The translations under genes were made by a program, and so were the position numbers. A stretch of DNA of 64,000 bases from Microcebus murinus (Eukaryota > Chordata > Mammalia > Primates > Cheirogaleidae), in contig NC_134136.1 of NCBI RefSeq assembly GCF_040939455.1, forward strand, positions 103,714,014-103,778,013, written 5' to 3'. The notes beneath the pieces were generated by a model. The model was not told where the DNA came from and made no database searches. It saw nothing but the letters and a program-made list of their open reading frames with translations. Shown here piece after piece: positions 34,170 to 44,929 of this stretch (its first letter is position 1; every line of letters starts with the position of its first letter).

Positions 34170-34505
34170 TAGAGCTGAAGTGCCCAGTATAGAAGCCACT
34201 GGCCATATGTGGCTATTGAGCACTTGAAATGTGGCTAATCCAAACTAAGATACACTGTTAGTGTGAACACACACTGCAATTCAAAGACTTAATATGAAAA
34301 AAGTAAAACATTTTATTATTAATTTTTAATATTGATTACATGTTGAAATGGTAATATTTTAGATATACTGTGTTAAATATATACGTTATTAAAATAATTT
34401 CAGATATTTCTTTTCACCTATTTTAATGTGGCTACTAGAACATTTAAAAATTACATGTTGTCGCTCACATTTATGACCTGTATCTCATTTGTGATGGACA
34501 ATGTT
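34170..34505. mobile_element. hAT-type non-autonomous DNA transposon
   Basis: 'ccactggccatatgtggcta', 'ttgagcacttgaaatgtggc', 'gattacatgttgaaatggta', 'aatgtggctactagaacat' and 'gtgatggacaatgttg' follow a common mammalian hAT-Charlie-group element with inverted 'gtggcta' motifs near both ends. The exact family name and target duplication are unresolved. Confidence 0.75.
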
Positions 34506-35389
34506 GATCCAAACATTTCTAATTACTGAAACATTCCCCCCATTCCTTTTTGGGGTGAATTTTTAATTTATGAGTTAATGATAAAACTGCACAAGTAAAA
34601 ACAAATATACTTAAAAGTATATACGGTAAAAGATTAAAATACTAAAATTGGCATTGTCAAAATTCTTCATTGAATTTTATCCTTTAGTAAATTTTTGGAA
34701 GATAGTTGGCCCAGAATATATTTATAAATAGGTCCACTATCAAAAATAAGAGGGGGATATAGAAGATACTGGAGCTCTGTGTATCAAATCCTTCCTTCTG
34801 GCCTATTTAACTTAGAAAAGTTTGTGTCACTAATGTATAATATTTCTCTTGTACATCATAGGAAATAATTTGCTACATTAGAATCCCCATTGAAAATCAA
34901 ATTGCATAGAAAAGATTCAGCAAGGAATTAACTATCAACTTTGATTTTATTTTTAGAATATGTGAAAGTTAACTTAATCTAATCACTCTACAGCCATAAA
35001 AACAAGCTCTGTATCCAACCCCCAGAATCTAAATCCAAAAGGAAGACTTGGTGAAAAGGATTGGCAAAAAGACTACAAGTGCTGGCAAGGGGTTCGTTGT
35101 GTTTTAAGTGGACCAATGAATTGGCATTTGAGATTGTTAGTTTTACAAAATGAAACATTGAAACTGGAATGTCAATGTAATCGGCAAACCATGTGTCATC
35201 TTTTTTCCTGTAGGAAAAATGCATCATTTCCCTAAAATAGCATAGAGCTTATAAAATAATAAGAAATTAATGATAAAACAAAGCTTATAATAACATTAAA
35301 TAGACAGGTATTTATGGTAACAGATTTGGTACTGAGTGATAATTAGGCTAAAAGATTAAATTGCTCACAAATGGTACATTTGGGCAAGA
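34506..35389. other. Unassigned intergenic DNA
   Basis: No gene or repeat recognised. The 79-codon minus frame at 34988-35227 has no identifiable domain. Confidence 0.45.
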
Positions 35390-35470
35390 ATAGTGTACTG
35401 TTCACTGTGTCAACAAACCCTAAACCAATGCCTAGCATTTTGTCAAAGGAAAATAATGAATGAATAACTA
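35390..35470 (+). repeat. L2 LINE 3' end scrap
   Basis: 'actgtgtcaacaaaccctaa', 'ccaatgcctagcatttt' and 'aaaataatgaatgaataac' resemble the last part of L2 ('cccagtgcctagcacagtg...gaatgaatgaa'). Confidence 0.4.
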
Positions 35471-36389
35471 GTATTACATATTCAAACTAAATATCAACAG
35501 GACAAGCTAAGGAATAGAGAAGACAGAGAAAGGGGACATAATTCTAATGCTTCTCTAAAAATGCCCAAGATTTATTCACTCCTTTTAGCTTTCCCAGCAT
35601 GAATTCCTCTAGCCTTCCCTTGCCTTCTTAAACTAGTCTTATTTTTAAAGCAGCTTGGGCTCAGTAGTGTATTTTTACAAAATGGTCCTCTGCACCATTT
35701 CTAAGAATCATAGGTCAAATTAGTCATACTGCTGTTCTAACACTGATAATTAGATCCACCCCCTACCAAAATCTGCAGTTAATTGGTAGAAATTTAAGCT
35801 GTGTAGATTTTAGTTGTTAATAGCATCATATGGAGAAAGTACAAAAGCTGTCCTAAGTAAATGACTGCAAAATTGACTTTTAAAACCTTTTCTTTCCCCA
35901 GAAAGAGTCATGACTAGCTTAACAAATGTCGTAAAATGGATTACTTGTTGTGTCCATCATTATAATATATTACACATTCCTCAGGAAACTGCAGGTAATA
36001 AGGATGCTTTTATGTTGGATATTGTGTAAGGTACATTGCATTTTGAGAGAATTTTGTAACACATTAGGATGAATGTCTATGAGAAACATATTTGAATAGA
36101 TTCAGCAAGTCTCTATTCTCTTGTCCCTTATTCACCATTTGCTGTTTGGACTGTGCAAAGCATGGTCATCTTACCCTAGGGCATAGAATACCAGGAGTTC
36201 AGAGACTTGGGTCTTTGTCCTGACTACTATCATTTTGCTATGTTTCACATCACAAGAATGGAAGGGGAGGCAGGGATTAGATCAAGCAAAGAAGTACTCA
36301 GTAAGAGAGACCTTCAGAAATGTCTATGGAATTCCTTTAAAATAAGTTTCTGGAGTGGTCCAATAAAAGGGCAAAAATGAGTTAGGCGA
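35471..36389. other. Unassigned intergenic DNA
   Basis: Nothing recognised as gene or repeat. Confidence 0.45.
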
Positions 36390-36419
36390 GGTTAGGTAAG
36401 GTGAGTCAAGCATGGTAGC

Positions 36420-36610
36420 TGAGGGTTTAGATTTGGGGAAGTAACAACATAACTTTTGACACATCAAATACACCATCTATACAATGTGGATAATTACACT
36501 TACATCTTGGTATTGTTGGAAGAATTAAAGGGCATAATATATTTAATTCACTTAACAGAGTACTGACTATGCTACTCAGCCTGACATATATTACATTCTC
36601 AGTTTGTTGT
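36420..36610 (+). repeat. MIR SINE fragment
   Basis: 'atacaccatctatacaatgt', 'ggataattacacttacatc', 'ttgttggaagaattaaaggg' and 'gagtactgactatgct' track the sense MIR tail. Diverged. Confidence 0.55.
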
Positions 36611-37792
36611 TAGTGTAGTGGCATCTAAGAACAGCTAATTTTACAGTGTAGTAATGTGGACATAGACTGTCAAAAGCAAACAGATTGACTTCAAATTCAA
36701 CTTTTTTCTACATATGGCTTTGGGAGTTGAGTGCACATTTTAGTCGAAAATATGTTTTTACAGAGAGATAATTTCTAGGGGTGATTAAAAGTTTGATTAT
36801 AACCACTCTTGAGTTTCATAATTTAAAAACATTTTCACAAAGTCTGTGATTAATTTTTCCCATTTAAAATTTTATTCTCAATAATGTGCAGCATTAAATG
36901 TAATTAGAATTTCACAAGGCATCTTGGGAGTTACACTTTCACATATTAAACTATGCAGGAAAAGTTAAATTTCATAGCTGGTCAAGAACTCAGAGCAAAA
37001 TGAAAAGATAAGATGGTGAAACGTGGTTCATGGTCCTTAAAAGACCTTTTAATGTGGTTAGTTATTTTCTAATGAATGCAAGTAACACATTGAATGGCCA
37101 CCTATGAACAGAACCTAAATTAACAATTTAGAAATGAGAAAGTGACATAAAATTAAATGAAACTTTTACCTTCATCACTTTTCACAGGGTCATTTGTTGA
37201 TAAAATTATCTCTTATGCTTGCTGCTTGTCTTACTACATCAATCACCTGTGAATTTAAATTAGAGGCATTTTGAAAATATAATTAGTAAGTCATCCCTTG
37301 TATCTATTGAGTAGTAAATTTATATTTTTATAGTACCTCGGCTCTAGCGTGAACCTTTGAATAATTCATTTCTCGTATGAAATAGGCAAATTACAAATAT
37401 CCAGCAAGTTGTAATTCTGGATAATGGTTCTTCAAAGGATGCAGAACAGTAGTTAAGCTGTACGTTTGGTCACACATGACAATATGTAATTACTATCTGC
37501 AGTTCCTCAAGATCAACTTAATCTCTAATATGTAATTCAAACACCTGTTGAACTGTATAGCGTAATACGTGGATAAAGAATCCAAACAACTCATTTTATA
37601 AGCAGGTGCTATTTTTTATAAATACAGTGTTTTTAAAACAACTTGGAAATTAGGCTTATTATTATACCGTTTGGTGGGGTGTTGGTGTTGGTGTTGGTTT
37701 TATTCTCCTCCTCCTCTTTCATATTCTTCATCATTATCATCATCTACACTTACTACAGAGAGGGAAAATGCTTTTACACAAATTACCCAATT
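36611..37792. other. Unassigned intergenic DNA
   Basis: No gene or named repeat over about 1.2 kb. A pyrimidine-rich patch at 37700-37750 produces a low-complexity Phe/Ile/Ser-rich frame that is not a gene. Confidence 0.45.
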
Positions 37793-37980
37793 CAGTGGTG
37801 CTTAAACTCTACAGTCACCACTATCACCTGGATGGCTTGTCAAAACACACAATGCTGGGTGCTTCTTTTAGATTTTGATTCAGTTGGTATGAGATAGGAC
37901 CTTAGAATTTGCATATATATATCAAGTACCCAGATGATGCTGATTCTCTTGGTCCAGGGACCACACTTTGAGAATTACTG
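37793..37980 (+). mobile_element. MER5-type hAT-Charlie element, full length
   Basis: Starts 'cagtggtgcttaaactctac', has 'tatcacctggatggcttgtc', 'gattttgattcagttggtat', 'agaatttgcatatata' and ends 'ggaccacactttgagaatta' plus 'ctg'. This is MER5A from end to end with imperfect inverted termini. No clear 8-bp duplication remains. Confidence 0.92.
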
Positions 37981-37999
37981 GTCTTACAAATGCTTCTTT

Positions 38000-38284
38000 G
38001 TCTCCTTATCTAGCCCTTCTTCTATCTTTTTAATGCTAATAATTCCCCAAGTTATAGTATTACTGCTCTTTGCCTCACGGCATACCAATATCTATCGATA
38101 ATCTCATCCACACATGTGGCTGGTGACTCCCAAGTATAAATCACTGGCCCTAATCTCCTTTTGAATGTTAGACCAATATATCAATTGCCTACAGTACATG
38201 TGCACTTGGAAATCCCAAAGACTCCTCAAATTTAATGTGGCCAAATCAGAACTCATAAATCAACCCCAATAAATTTGTTTCAAT
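38000..38284 (+). mobile_element. LINE2 (L2) fragment
   Basis: 'ggctggtgactcccaagtat', 'aaatcactggccctaatctc', 'caattgcctacagtacatgt', 'gcacttggaaatcccaaag' and 'aatttaatgtggccaaatc' match the L2 ORF2 3' region. A strepsirrhine-type L1 end follows and L2-like text resumes near 38890, so the L1 may have landed in this L2. Confidence 0.75.
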
Positions 38285-38600
38285 CAAGAATTCACTTTTT
38301 TTCCTTTTATTTCATCATATTATGGAGGTACAAATATTGTTAGGGTTACAAATATTGCCCCTGCCCCCCTCCCTCCCCCCGATGTGTCCAATCCCCCGGT
38401 GGTGTGCATCACACACATTATGAAAGCATACACCCCTTTCCTCCTCCCCCCTCCTGCCTGCACACCACCCGATAAAAAGGTTTTTTTTGTGGTTGTTGTT
38501 GTTGTTTTTTGACATTTTGGTTACATTGTATATCTTTGGCTCTCCCTAAGAAGGGTTAGAGTTATACACTTCCCCTTTGAAGTGCTCGCCACATCCCTAA
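38285..38600 (-). mobile_element. L1 3' end, strepsirrhine-type 3'UTR
   Basis: 'ttttatttcatcatattatg', 'gaggtacaaatattgttagg', a C-rich block and 'atgtgtccaatcccccggtg' then 'gcatcacacacattatgaaa' are the complement of the same L1 3'UTR type seen at 2236 and 48069. The C-rich block at 38358-38380 has four runs of C and can form a G-quadruplex on the minus strand. The right edge is uncertain. Confidence 0.75.
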
Positions 38601-38890
38601 GATTGGGTTTTTATGCAGAGCATATTTGTTTCATCTTAAAGGATCTCCCCACAAATTAATTATTAGTTGCATAGGAAAAATAGTGATTATATATTGAAGA
38701 AGTTGAACAATATCTTGGACAGGGCAATCAAAAATATGATCACCAAGGAGAAGCAAATGAACATCCTTCGCCCACAGATGTGATGCCCTGAGAAAGACCC
38801 AACATTACCCCATTGCTCTTTTAGCACGGCCCACACCCATGGCCATGCAAAGCCACTGCCTTCCTAAGCTCACTTCTGCCCAATTCCCAC
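38601..38890. other. Unassigned segment between L1 and L2 pieces
   Basis: The words 'attgaagaagttgaacaata' and 'gatgtgatgccctgagaaag' suggest another old interspersed repeat, but I cannot name it. Confidence 0.4.
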
Positions 38891-39330
38891 TTCATAGTCT
38901 ATTTTATCATTTTACTAGCATACTTGAGTATTAAACAATATGCCATAGTCTCTCTTGATTTAGGGTCTTTATTCCTGCTATTTCCTTTGTTTGGCTCACC
39001 CTTCCTTCTTCTCGAGCACCTTCTGTCCTGACTATCATCATTCTGAATAGTGAAAAGCAGTGGTCCTTCAGGACTAAAATTACTATTATAATATCTTTTC
39101 TGAGAAACCTTCCATGCTGATTCCCCTTTCATGGGTGGTTTAACAGCTCTGTCCTGCTTCGGGCCATCATAGCACTTATCACGCTTTATTATAATTTCCT
39201 GTTTACTTCTCTATTCCCTGACTTGACTATGAGTTCCTGAAAGGTGGGAACTGTATTATTCATCATTGTTTCTTCGGTTTCTATAATAGTGTTAGTTAAG
39301 AGACCATTTCTTAATGAATGATGGGTGGAT
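38890..39330 (+). mobile_element. LINE2 (L2) 3' part
   Basis: 'gagaaaccttccatgctgat', 'ggccatcatagcacttatca', 'ttcctgtttacttctctatt', 'gactatgagttcctgaaagg' and 'tgggaactgtattattcatc' follow the L2 tail region in order. Minus-strand frames across it (38899-39132, 39189-39404) are artefacts. Confidence 0.8.
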
Positions 39331-40280
39331 GAAAAAAACTGCAAATGGCATGCAGTTGAATCTTTATTTTTATTTGGTGGAAGAGTGGTTGAAGAAATGA
39401 ACAATAATGTTTACTTTTATATTTGGTACTCAGGACTAGATAGAGACAAGCGAATCTGTTCCATGTTCTTCATTTAATTTGCAATTCAAAACCAGTACTT
39501 GTGGGGACCTTTTCTGCTTTACTATTTAAGATAATTTACAAAAGTGTGAGAAATATACTTTTATATGGAATCTTTTAATATGAGCATTTTAGATATGAAT
39601 AACTAATTTATTTACTAATCTATTATATTTAAATAGCAGGCATAAATGCTTACATGCATAATTTTATGTTTGCATGTTTAGGAAATATTTGGAAACAAAG
39701 ACTAAAAGGATATGTGTAATAAAATTGTATCTGTAGATTGTGGAATTAATCTTTACTTTGTATTTCCTACCTTTTCTAAATCAATGTGAATTAACTTTAT
39801 ATGAAGAAATAATATAGGATTATTTAATAGCCAATATTTAGTACTAATGTGGTTTTCTAATGAATCCTCATGTTTTCTATTAACATTTTTCTTTGAAAGG
39901 AAAGATTTTATTTCTCTATCTTTTTCTGACCAGCCATCATTACATCGTTGGCTACAAAGTGAATTTATAAGCAAAACTCTCAGGAGCAATTTACTATCCA
40001 CCCTAGCTCTAGTATTCTTACTAGGGATAATACAAGGAGACCTTTCTACAGCTTCCTATACTTGCAAGCATTGAAGAGAAAACAATGTGTTTAGGGATAT
40101 TAGTTACCCCAAAATACAGTAGTGCATTCCTTTGATTTTTGTACATAAATGCTGATACACTGTGATAAAGTTTTCACTGTTTTTTACTGCTATTTAAAAA
40201 CTTTCTAGATGTCATTTATAATTTCATTTTGAGAGTAAATCTAGTTGTTGTTGTTTTTTGGTTTTTTTAGTTCTTAAATA
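39331..40280. other. Unassigned intergenic DNA
   Basis: No gene or repeat recognised. Confidence 0.45.
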
Positions 40281-41120
40281 CCTTTGTTCTTTATCCACAC
40301 TTATGTGTGTTGATCTAATGACAAAGGACTGTTAATGAGTCAAGAGAATTTCACTTACTTATCAACAAGCTGACTAAGAAAATAACCAAAATACAAGTCA
40401 GCTTAGCATGGAGGTCATTATTCATCTAGCCAAACAAACATTCTCCAATTGCAGAATGCCAAGCTATTTTACTCTTCATATAATTGACTGTTCCCCTCGT
40501 TTTAATTGTGCTATGTGATAGTACAGTTCAGTGACTGTTTCCAGCATTATGATGCATCCTCTTAGACTAAGGTATAGAATTTCCAGTAAAATTCGGTGTT
40601 TGCCATCATAAGCAACCCAAATTAGCTGGACCTTCTCCTGTTCACTTGAGAGGAGTAACAGGCCTGTTACATGCACAGCAGCCAGAAGAGCACAGTGTTC
40701 GCAGAGGCTCAGTGGGTACTAATTTCCTTCCTCTTCCCCACTTTGTCCCCCTTTACTTGCTTTGCTTACTTAGGGTTTTAAAAATTACTTACCTGGCCAA
40801 CAGTGTCTTAAAACACGTTTTGTTGTAAAAATGTCAAAGCATTAATAACACGGATTTTTTAGGTTAAATTTGCCACATTGGTGATAATTGCAGATTGTGG
40901 CTGATTAGTCAGATGTATCTTTCCAGTGGAGTCTGTGATGATTAAGAGCAGTATTTGACTGTGGTCATGTAGGCCACCGCAGAGAAGAAAGCAGTGTTTT
41001 ACATGCATATTCAGCTGCTGCATGATGTGTTACTGCATTTCACATCACATATAGTTGTCCTGTGCCAACTCATTGCAGTAAATCTCAGTGCTAGGCTCTT
41101 GCCATTTTTCACAGTAACAG
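40281..41120. other. Repeat-free stretch, possible conserved non-coding DNA
   Basis: No transposon recognisable over about 840 bp, with more balanced composition than its surroundings. It holds a perfect 16-bp palindrome (40655-40670), an E-box CAGCTG (about 41010), octamer-like 'atgcatattc' and 'taatgagtca'. The minus-strand 66-codon frame at 40476-40676 has no known domain. Regulatory function is inference only; alignment to other mammals would decide. Confidence 0.3.
40655..40670. repeat. Perfect 16-bp palindrome
   Basis: 'gtaacaggcctgttac' equals its own reverse complement. It may be a dimeric binding site or chance. Confidence 0.98.
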
Positions 41121-41562
41121 AAAAAAGGTACAGTTTTCCATTTTATTGAATGAATTTGAATTCATGGAGGGCATCAGAGTGGACTCACTCTCTAGCTTAT
41201 GTGCCTGCATATGCTGGCAATACAAATAAGCTGACCATCCTGGGCAGACTAATCAAAGGATCTTGTCTAATATTTTGGAAATGTGATTATTTCTGTCTTT
41301 ATCTTACCTTAGGGTTGTTACATCAACTGCCACTCCTCTAAAGTGTGGAGAGAAGTATTTGGGGTTCATGCATTCATTCCCAATTTTTTACAAAGGAAAG
41401 GCAAACGTAACTGGTGGCTGTTTTGACCTATCCATTTAACCAGTGATGCAGAATATTAGCACTTCAGGGACTGTTTTCGCCCTACAATCTTGGATTCCAT
41501 GTCTCTAAGAAGATTTACAGGGGATTGCCTTAAGGATACGCAGCCTTTCTATTCCTTTGGAT
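41121..41562. other. Unassigned intergenic DNA
   Basis: Nothing recognised. Confidence 0.45.
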
Positions 41563-41689
41563 CAGTGGCTCTCAAATTTGGCAGGTATCAATCACCTGGG
41601 GAACTTAGTAAAAATACGAAGGCCCAGGCCCTATCTTATTCCAGCGAGTCTGAGCAATTCTGATAAACACTAAAGTTAGAGAACCACTG
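41563..41689 (+). mobile_element. MER5-type hAT-Charlie element, internally shortened
   Basis: Begins 'cagtggctctcaaatttggc', continues 'atcaatcacctggggaactt' and ends 'gttagagaaccactg', the two MER5 termini with part of the centre missing. Flanks 'ctttggat' and 'ctgtagat' match at six of eight bases and may be the target duplication. Confidence 0.9.
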
Positions 41690-42172
41690 CTGTAGATATT
41701 AAAATAAATCAAAATGAAAAGCATATTATTTGACAAAGCTAGAAGCACAGAGAGCATTGAATTATTCAATCAACCCACTATCTCTATCCCTCAGCCTATT
41801 TTTATTGAACTCCTTCCTGCCTTATGGCTTCACTTGAGGGAGATGTTATAAGAAATAGCCCTGCCAGTGTCTATGAACCCCAAATCATAAATCTGTCAAA
41901 ACAGAATACTTTTTATAAGTCTGATGCCAAAATTCATTTGGGGGTAAACTTAAGGAGATGTAGTATTCTCTTTAGTGTAAATATTTATGTGTTTAAGTGC
42001 AGAAATATTAATATGTTTGTTTAACTTTAGGGTACTGCCCCAGAGCTTGCTATGGGTTTTTCAAAATATTTGGTTTATGTACTAAATTAACTTCCAAAAT
42101 GTAGAAGGCTTTTATAAACATATCTTAATCCCAAAGATTTCAGGTAAAGATTATGAACAGTGTGCTTAATAA
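41690..42172. other. Unassigned intergenic DNA
   Basis: No gene or repeat recognised. Confidence 0.45.
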
Positions 42173-42174
42173 TA

Positions 42175-42555
42175 CAGTCGTTTGCTGCATAATTGCATTT
42201 TGGTCAACAGTAGACCATATATGGGACCATGACTGTGGTCCCATAAGATTATAATGGAGCTGAAAAATTCCTATCACCTAGTGATATTATGTTGGAACGG
42301 TACAGCACAACATAATACCTTTTCTGTGTTTAGATACTTATCATTGTATTACTGTGCCTTACAGTATTCAGTACAATAACCTGATATACAAGTTTGTAAT
42401 CTAGGATCAACAGGATATACCTTATAATCTAGGTGTGTAGCAGGATATTCCATCTAGGTTTGTGTAAGTACACTCTTTGATGTTCGCAAAATGATGAGAT
42501 CGCCTAAGGACAGATTTCTCAAAATCTATTCCTGCCGTTAAGTGACACATGACTG
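42175..42555. mobile_element. Tigger-type DNA transposon (Tigger4/Zombi-like)
   Basis: Termini 'cagtcgtttgctgcataa' and the complement of 'cgttaagtgacacatgactg' are inverted repeats, flanked by TA at 42173-42174 and 42556-42557. Internal text such as 'gggaccatgactgtggtccc', 'tttgtgtaagtacactcttt' and 'gatgttcgcaaaatgatgag' fits the Tigger4/Zombi group. About 380 bp, no transposase. Confidence 0.87.
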
Positions 42556-43110
42556 TATTGTGCTTCTTTTGAAGAACAGGTTTGTTTCTCTCCCATGTAC
42601 ATTATGAATGACTTGACAGGCCCCACTTTTCTGTAAGTGCAGGGCATGAAAAGCTTTAGACCAAGCCTTTGACTTCCTTGATCAAGAGCCCTGTTATGTT
42701 ATTCTACCTTCATAACTCTCTCCTTATTCTTTTTCTTGGTATCTTTACCCTTTTTCTTGGTATTATTATTATTAATTATAATGATTTTGCTGAATGCATT
42801 TTCTCATCAACTTTTTATATTTCTTTAAATGTGTATCAATCAATTGGTTCTTCATTTTATTGAGTATATAGACTGATAAATCAGATAAATATTTTAATTA
42901 CTGGTCCTAAGGCATTGTCTGGGGGAGATTTGGCATAACTATCCTCAGTTGTCTCATTCTTTCTCCCCATTATTTTGCCCCTAATTCTGATGGTAATTTT
43001 CCCAAAGGGCTCAGTATGAGAATACATTTTTGGTTAGGTCGGATTTCTAATAGGTAGCAGCCCAGGGATTAGCAAGCTCACACTCTACTTCTCTGAATAG
43101 AAATCTCCAG
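42556..43110. other. Unassigned intergenic DNA
   Basis: No gene or repeat recognised. A T-rich region at 42700-42860 yields a hydrophobic low-information frame. Confidence 0.45.
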
Positions 43111-43207
43111 GAGTATCTACACACCATAAACACTTGAATGGCTCCAGTATGGAGAATTCCAGGCTTTTAAATTGTGTTTCTAACTCTAATAGTTATTTCT
43201 GCAGTGA
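43111..43207. repeat. 97-bp repeat, copy 1 (likely source)
   Basis: Starts 'gagtatctacacaccataaa' and ends 'tagttatttctgcagtga'. A second copy lies about 450 bp downstream at 43558-43655, differing by six substitutions and one 1-bp indel. Copy 1 lies outside the L1 and so is the likelier source. Confidence 0.93.
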
Positions 43208-43435
43208 GTGGCTGGATGAAAAGTAATGTACCCTTAACAGCAATTTCAGTTCCTCTGGGGCATAAGAGGACCCTAAAGAGAAAACTTGTACATAGTGTTC
43301 CTTTCTTGCTCCAGATCACTGGCTCAGAGCATGAAAGAAATCAAGTGACAAATGACTGAGTTTTCCCTCAGGTCTTGAACTATCATCCTGGATAGCAAAC
43401 AATTTTGATTGCATATTTCAGTAGTTACGGAGCTT

Positions 43436-44184
43436 AACTTTTTTTTAAGATTAATACAGTTTATATCTTAGAGCTATTCTGGGTTTACAGAAAAATTAGA
43501 TAGAAAGTACAGAGAGCTCCTATATATGCCCTCTTTATCCACCCCACAGTTTCTCTGGAGTATCTACCCACCATAAATACTTGAATGTGCTCCAGTCTGG
43601 AGAATTCCAGACTTTTAAATTGTGTTTTTAATTCTAATAGTTATTTCTGCAGTGAAATTCTCCTATTATTAACATCTTGCAATAGTGTGGTACATTTGTT
43701 GTAATTGTTGGACCAATATTGATGCATTATTATCAACTGAAGTCCATAGTTTACATTAGGGTCCACTTCTCGTGTTGTACACTTCTATGGGTTTTGACAA
43801 GTGTGTAATATCATGTGTCACAATTACAGCATCATACAGAATAGATTTATTGACCTAAAATCCACCTCATTCCACCTATTTATCTCTCCTCCCCATTCTT
43901 GACAACCAGTAATCTTTTTATTGTCTCCATAGTTTTGCCTTTTCTAGAATGTCATATATCAGGAATCATACAAGTACATAGCTCTTTCAGATTGGCTTCT
44001 TTCACTTAGTAATATGCCCATTTAGGTTTCCTCTATGTCTTTTCATGGCTTGATAGTTCATTTATTTTTACTACTGAATAATATTCCATTGTATGGACAT
44101 ACCACAGATTATCCATTCACCTCTTTAAAAATGGTTTCAACTTTTGGTTGTTTTTAATACTTGGCAATTATAAATAAAGTTGCT
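43436..44184 (-). mobile_element. L1M 3'UTR and ORF2 end, left part
   Basis: From a T-run through 'ctattctgggtttacagaaa', 'gagagctcctatatatgccc', 'catcttgcaatagtgtggta', 'gttttgccttttctagaatg', 'cagattggcttctttcactt', 'ttttcatggcttgatagttc' and 'aatattccattgtatggaca'. This is the complement of an L1MB/L1MC-type 3' end. It is interrupted by the 97-bp repeat copy at 43558-43655 and by a tail-like insertion at 44185-44238. Confidence 0.9.
43558..43655. repeat. 97-bp repeat, copy 2, inserted in L1M
   Basis: Same orientation as copy 1 and about 93% identical. L1 text breaks off at 'ccccacagtttctc' and resumes at 'tcctattattaacatcttgc', so this copy is a secondary insertion into the L1. The short word 'ttctc' is present at both junctions. 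Confidence 0.9.
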
Positions 44185-44238
44185 TTATGCCGAAATAAAA
44201 TAAATAAATAAATAAATAAATAAATAAAAATATAAAAA
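44185..44238. mobile_element. Tail-only retroinsertion with (AAAT)n expansion
   Basis: A 54-bp insert, 'ttatgccgaaataaaa' followed by repeated AAAT, is flanked by a perfect 13-bp duplication, 'aaataaagttgct', at 44172-44184 and 44239-44251. The L1M consensus continues directly across it. This looks like a retrotransposition that copied little more than a poly(A) tail, which then expanded. Confidence 0.85.
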
Positions 44239-44520
44239 AAATAAAGTTGCTATAAATATTTGTGTGCAGGTTTTTTGTGTGGACACAAATTTTCAACTTA
44301 TTTGGGTAAATAATTAGGAGTGTGATTGCTGGATTGTATAGGAAGAGTATGTTTTGTAAGAAATTGCCAAACTCTATTCCAAAGTGACTGTACCTTGTTT
44401 CTTTCCCAGTAGCAATGAATGAAGGTCCCTGTTGGTCCATATGCTTGCTGTCAGTATTTGTTGTTGTCAATATTCTGAATTGTAGCCAATCTAATATGTG
44501 AGCCATGTTTATTTTTAACA
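44239..44520 (-). mobile_element. L1M ORF2 end, right part
   Basis: L1 text resumes: 'tatttgtgtgcaggtttttt', 'gtgtggacacaaattttcaa', 'agtgtgattgctggattgta', 'gccaaactctattccaaagt' and 'tagcaatgaatgaaggtccc'. The 117-codon minus-strand frame in this region is an L1/AAAT artefact. Confidence 0.9.
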
Positions 44521-44925
44521 TTTAACAAATAGCAAATTTATATGCACAACATACATTTCTACTAATTAATAATGAATATTATCATGATTAAATGAGATCA
44601 TTGTCCTGCTTCTTTTTCTACCCACCTTAGGATCCTCTAGGTTCATTGGTTGATTGTTATCTATTCTCTCAGCAGGTCTGTGGAGGGCTACTCTTGTCTT
44701 GCCAGTTCAGTGTTATTCCTGAACTTAATTTCCATCCTTGTATGTGCCTCTATAGTGTCTAGCATGAATGCCAAGTCAATGTTCCTTTTCCTTAGGACTC
44801 AAAAAGTGACATTAAGATATCAGTGAGTCCTGTTCTAACTCCATTTTCCCAAATGATCCTCTTCTCTCAGACTTCTATGGTAATGGTCTTCTAATTCTCT
44901 GGACCTATTACCTATTTTTATATTG
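44521..44925. other. Unassigned intergenic DNA
   Basis: No gene or firm repeat recognised between the two L1M fragments. Confidence 0.45.
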
Positions 44926-44929
44926 TTGC

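Noticed and set aside
40476..40676. 66-codon minus frame with a protein-like look
   Set aside because: No domain, no clear splice sites, and the region behaves like non-coding single-copy DNA.
40780..40800. Strong splice-donor-like 'cag|gtaagtaa' on the minus strand
   Set aside because: The sequence upstream of it is closed by stops within about 17 codons in the best frame and no acceptor fits; treated as chance.
44168..44521. 117-codon minus-strand frame
   Set aside because: It crosses the AAAT expansion and old L1M sequence; the IFLFIYLFIYLF run is the translated microsatellite.
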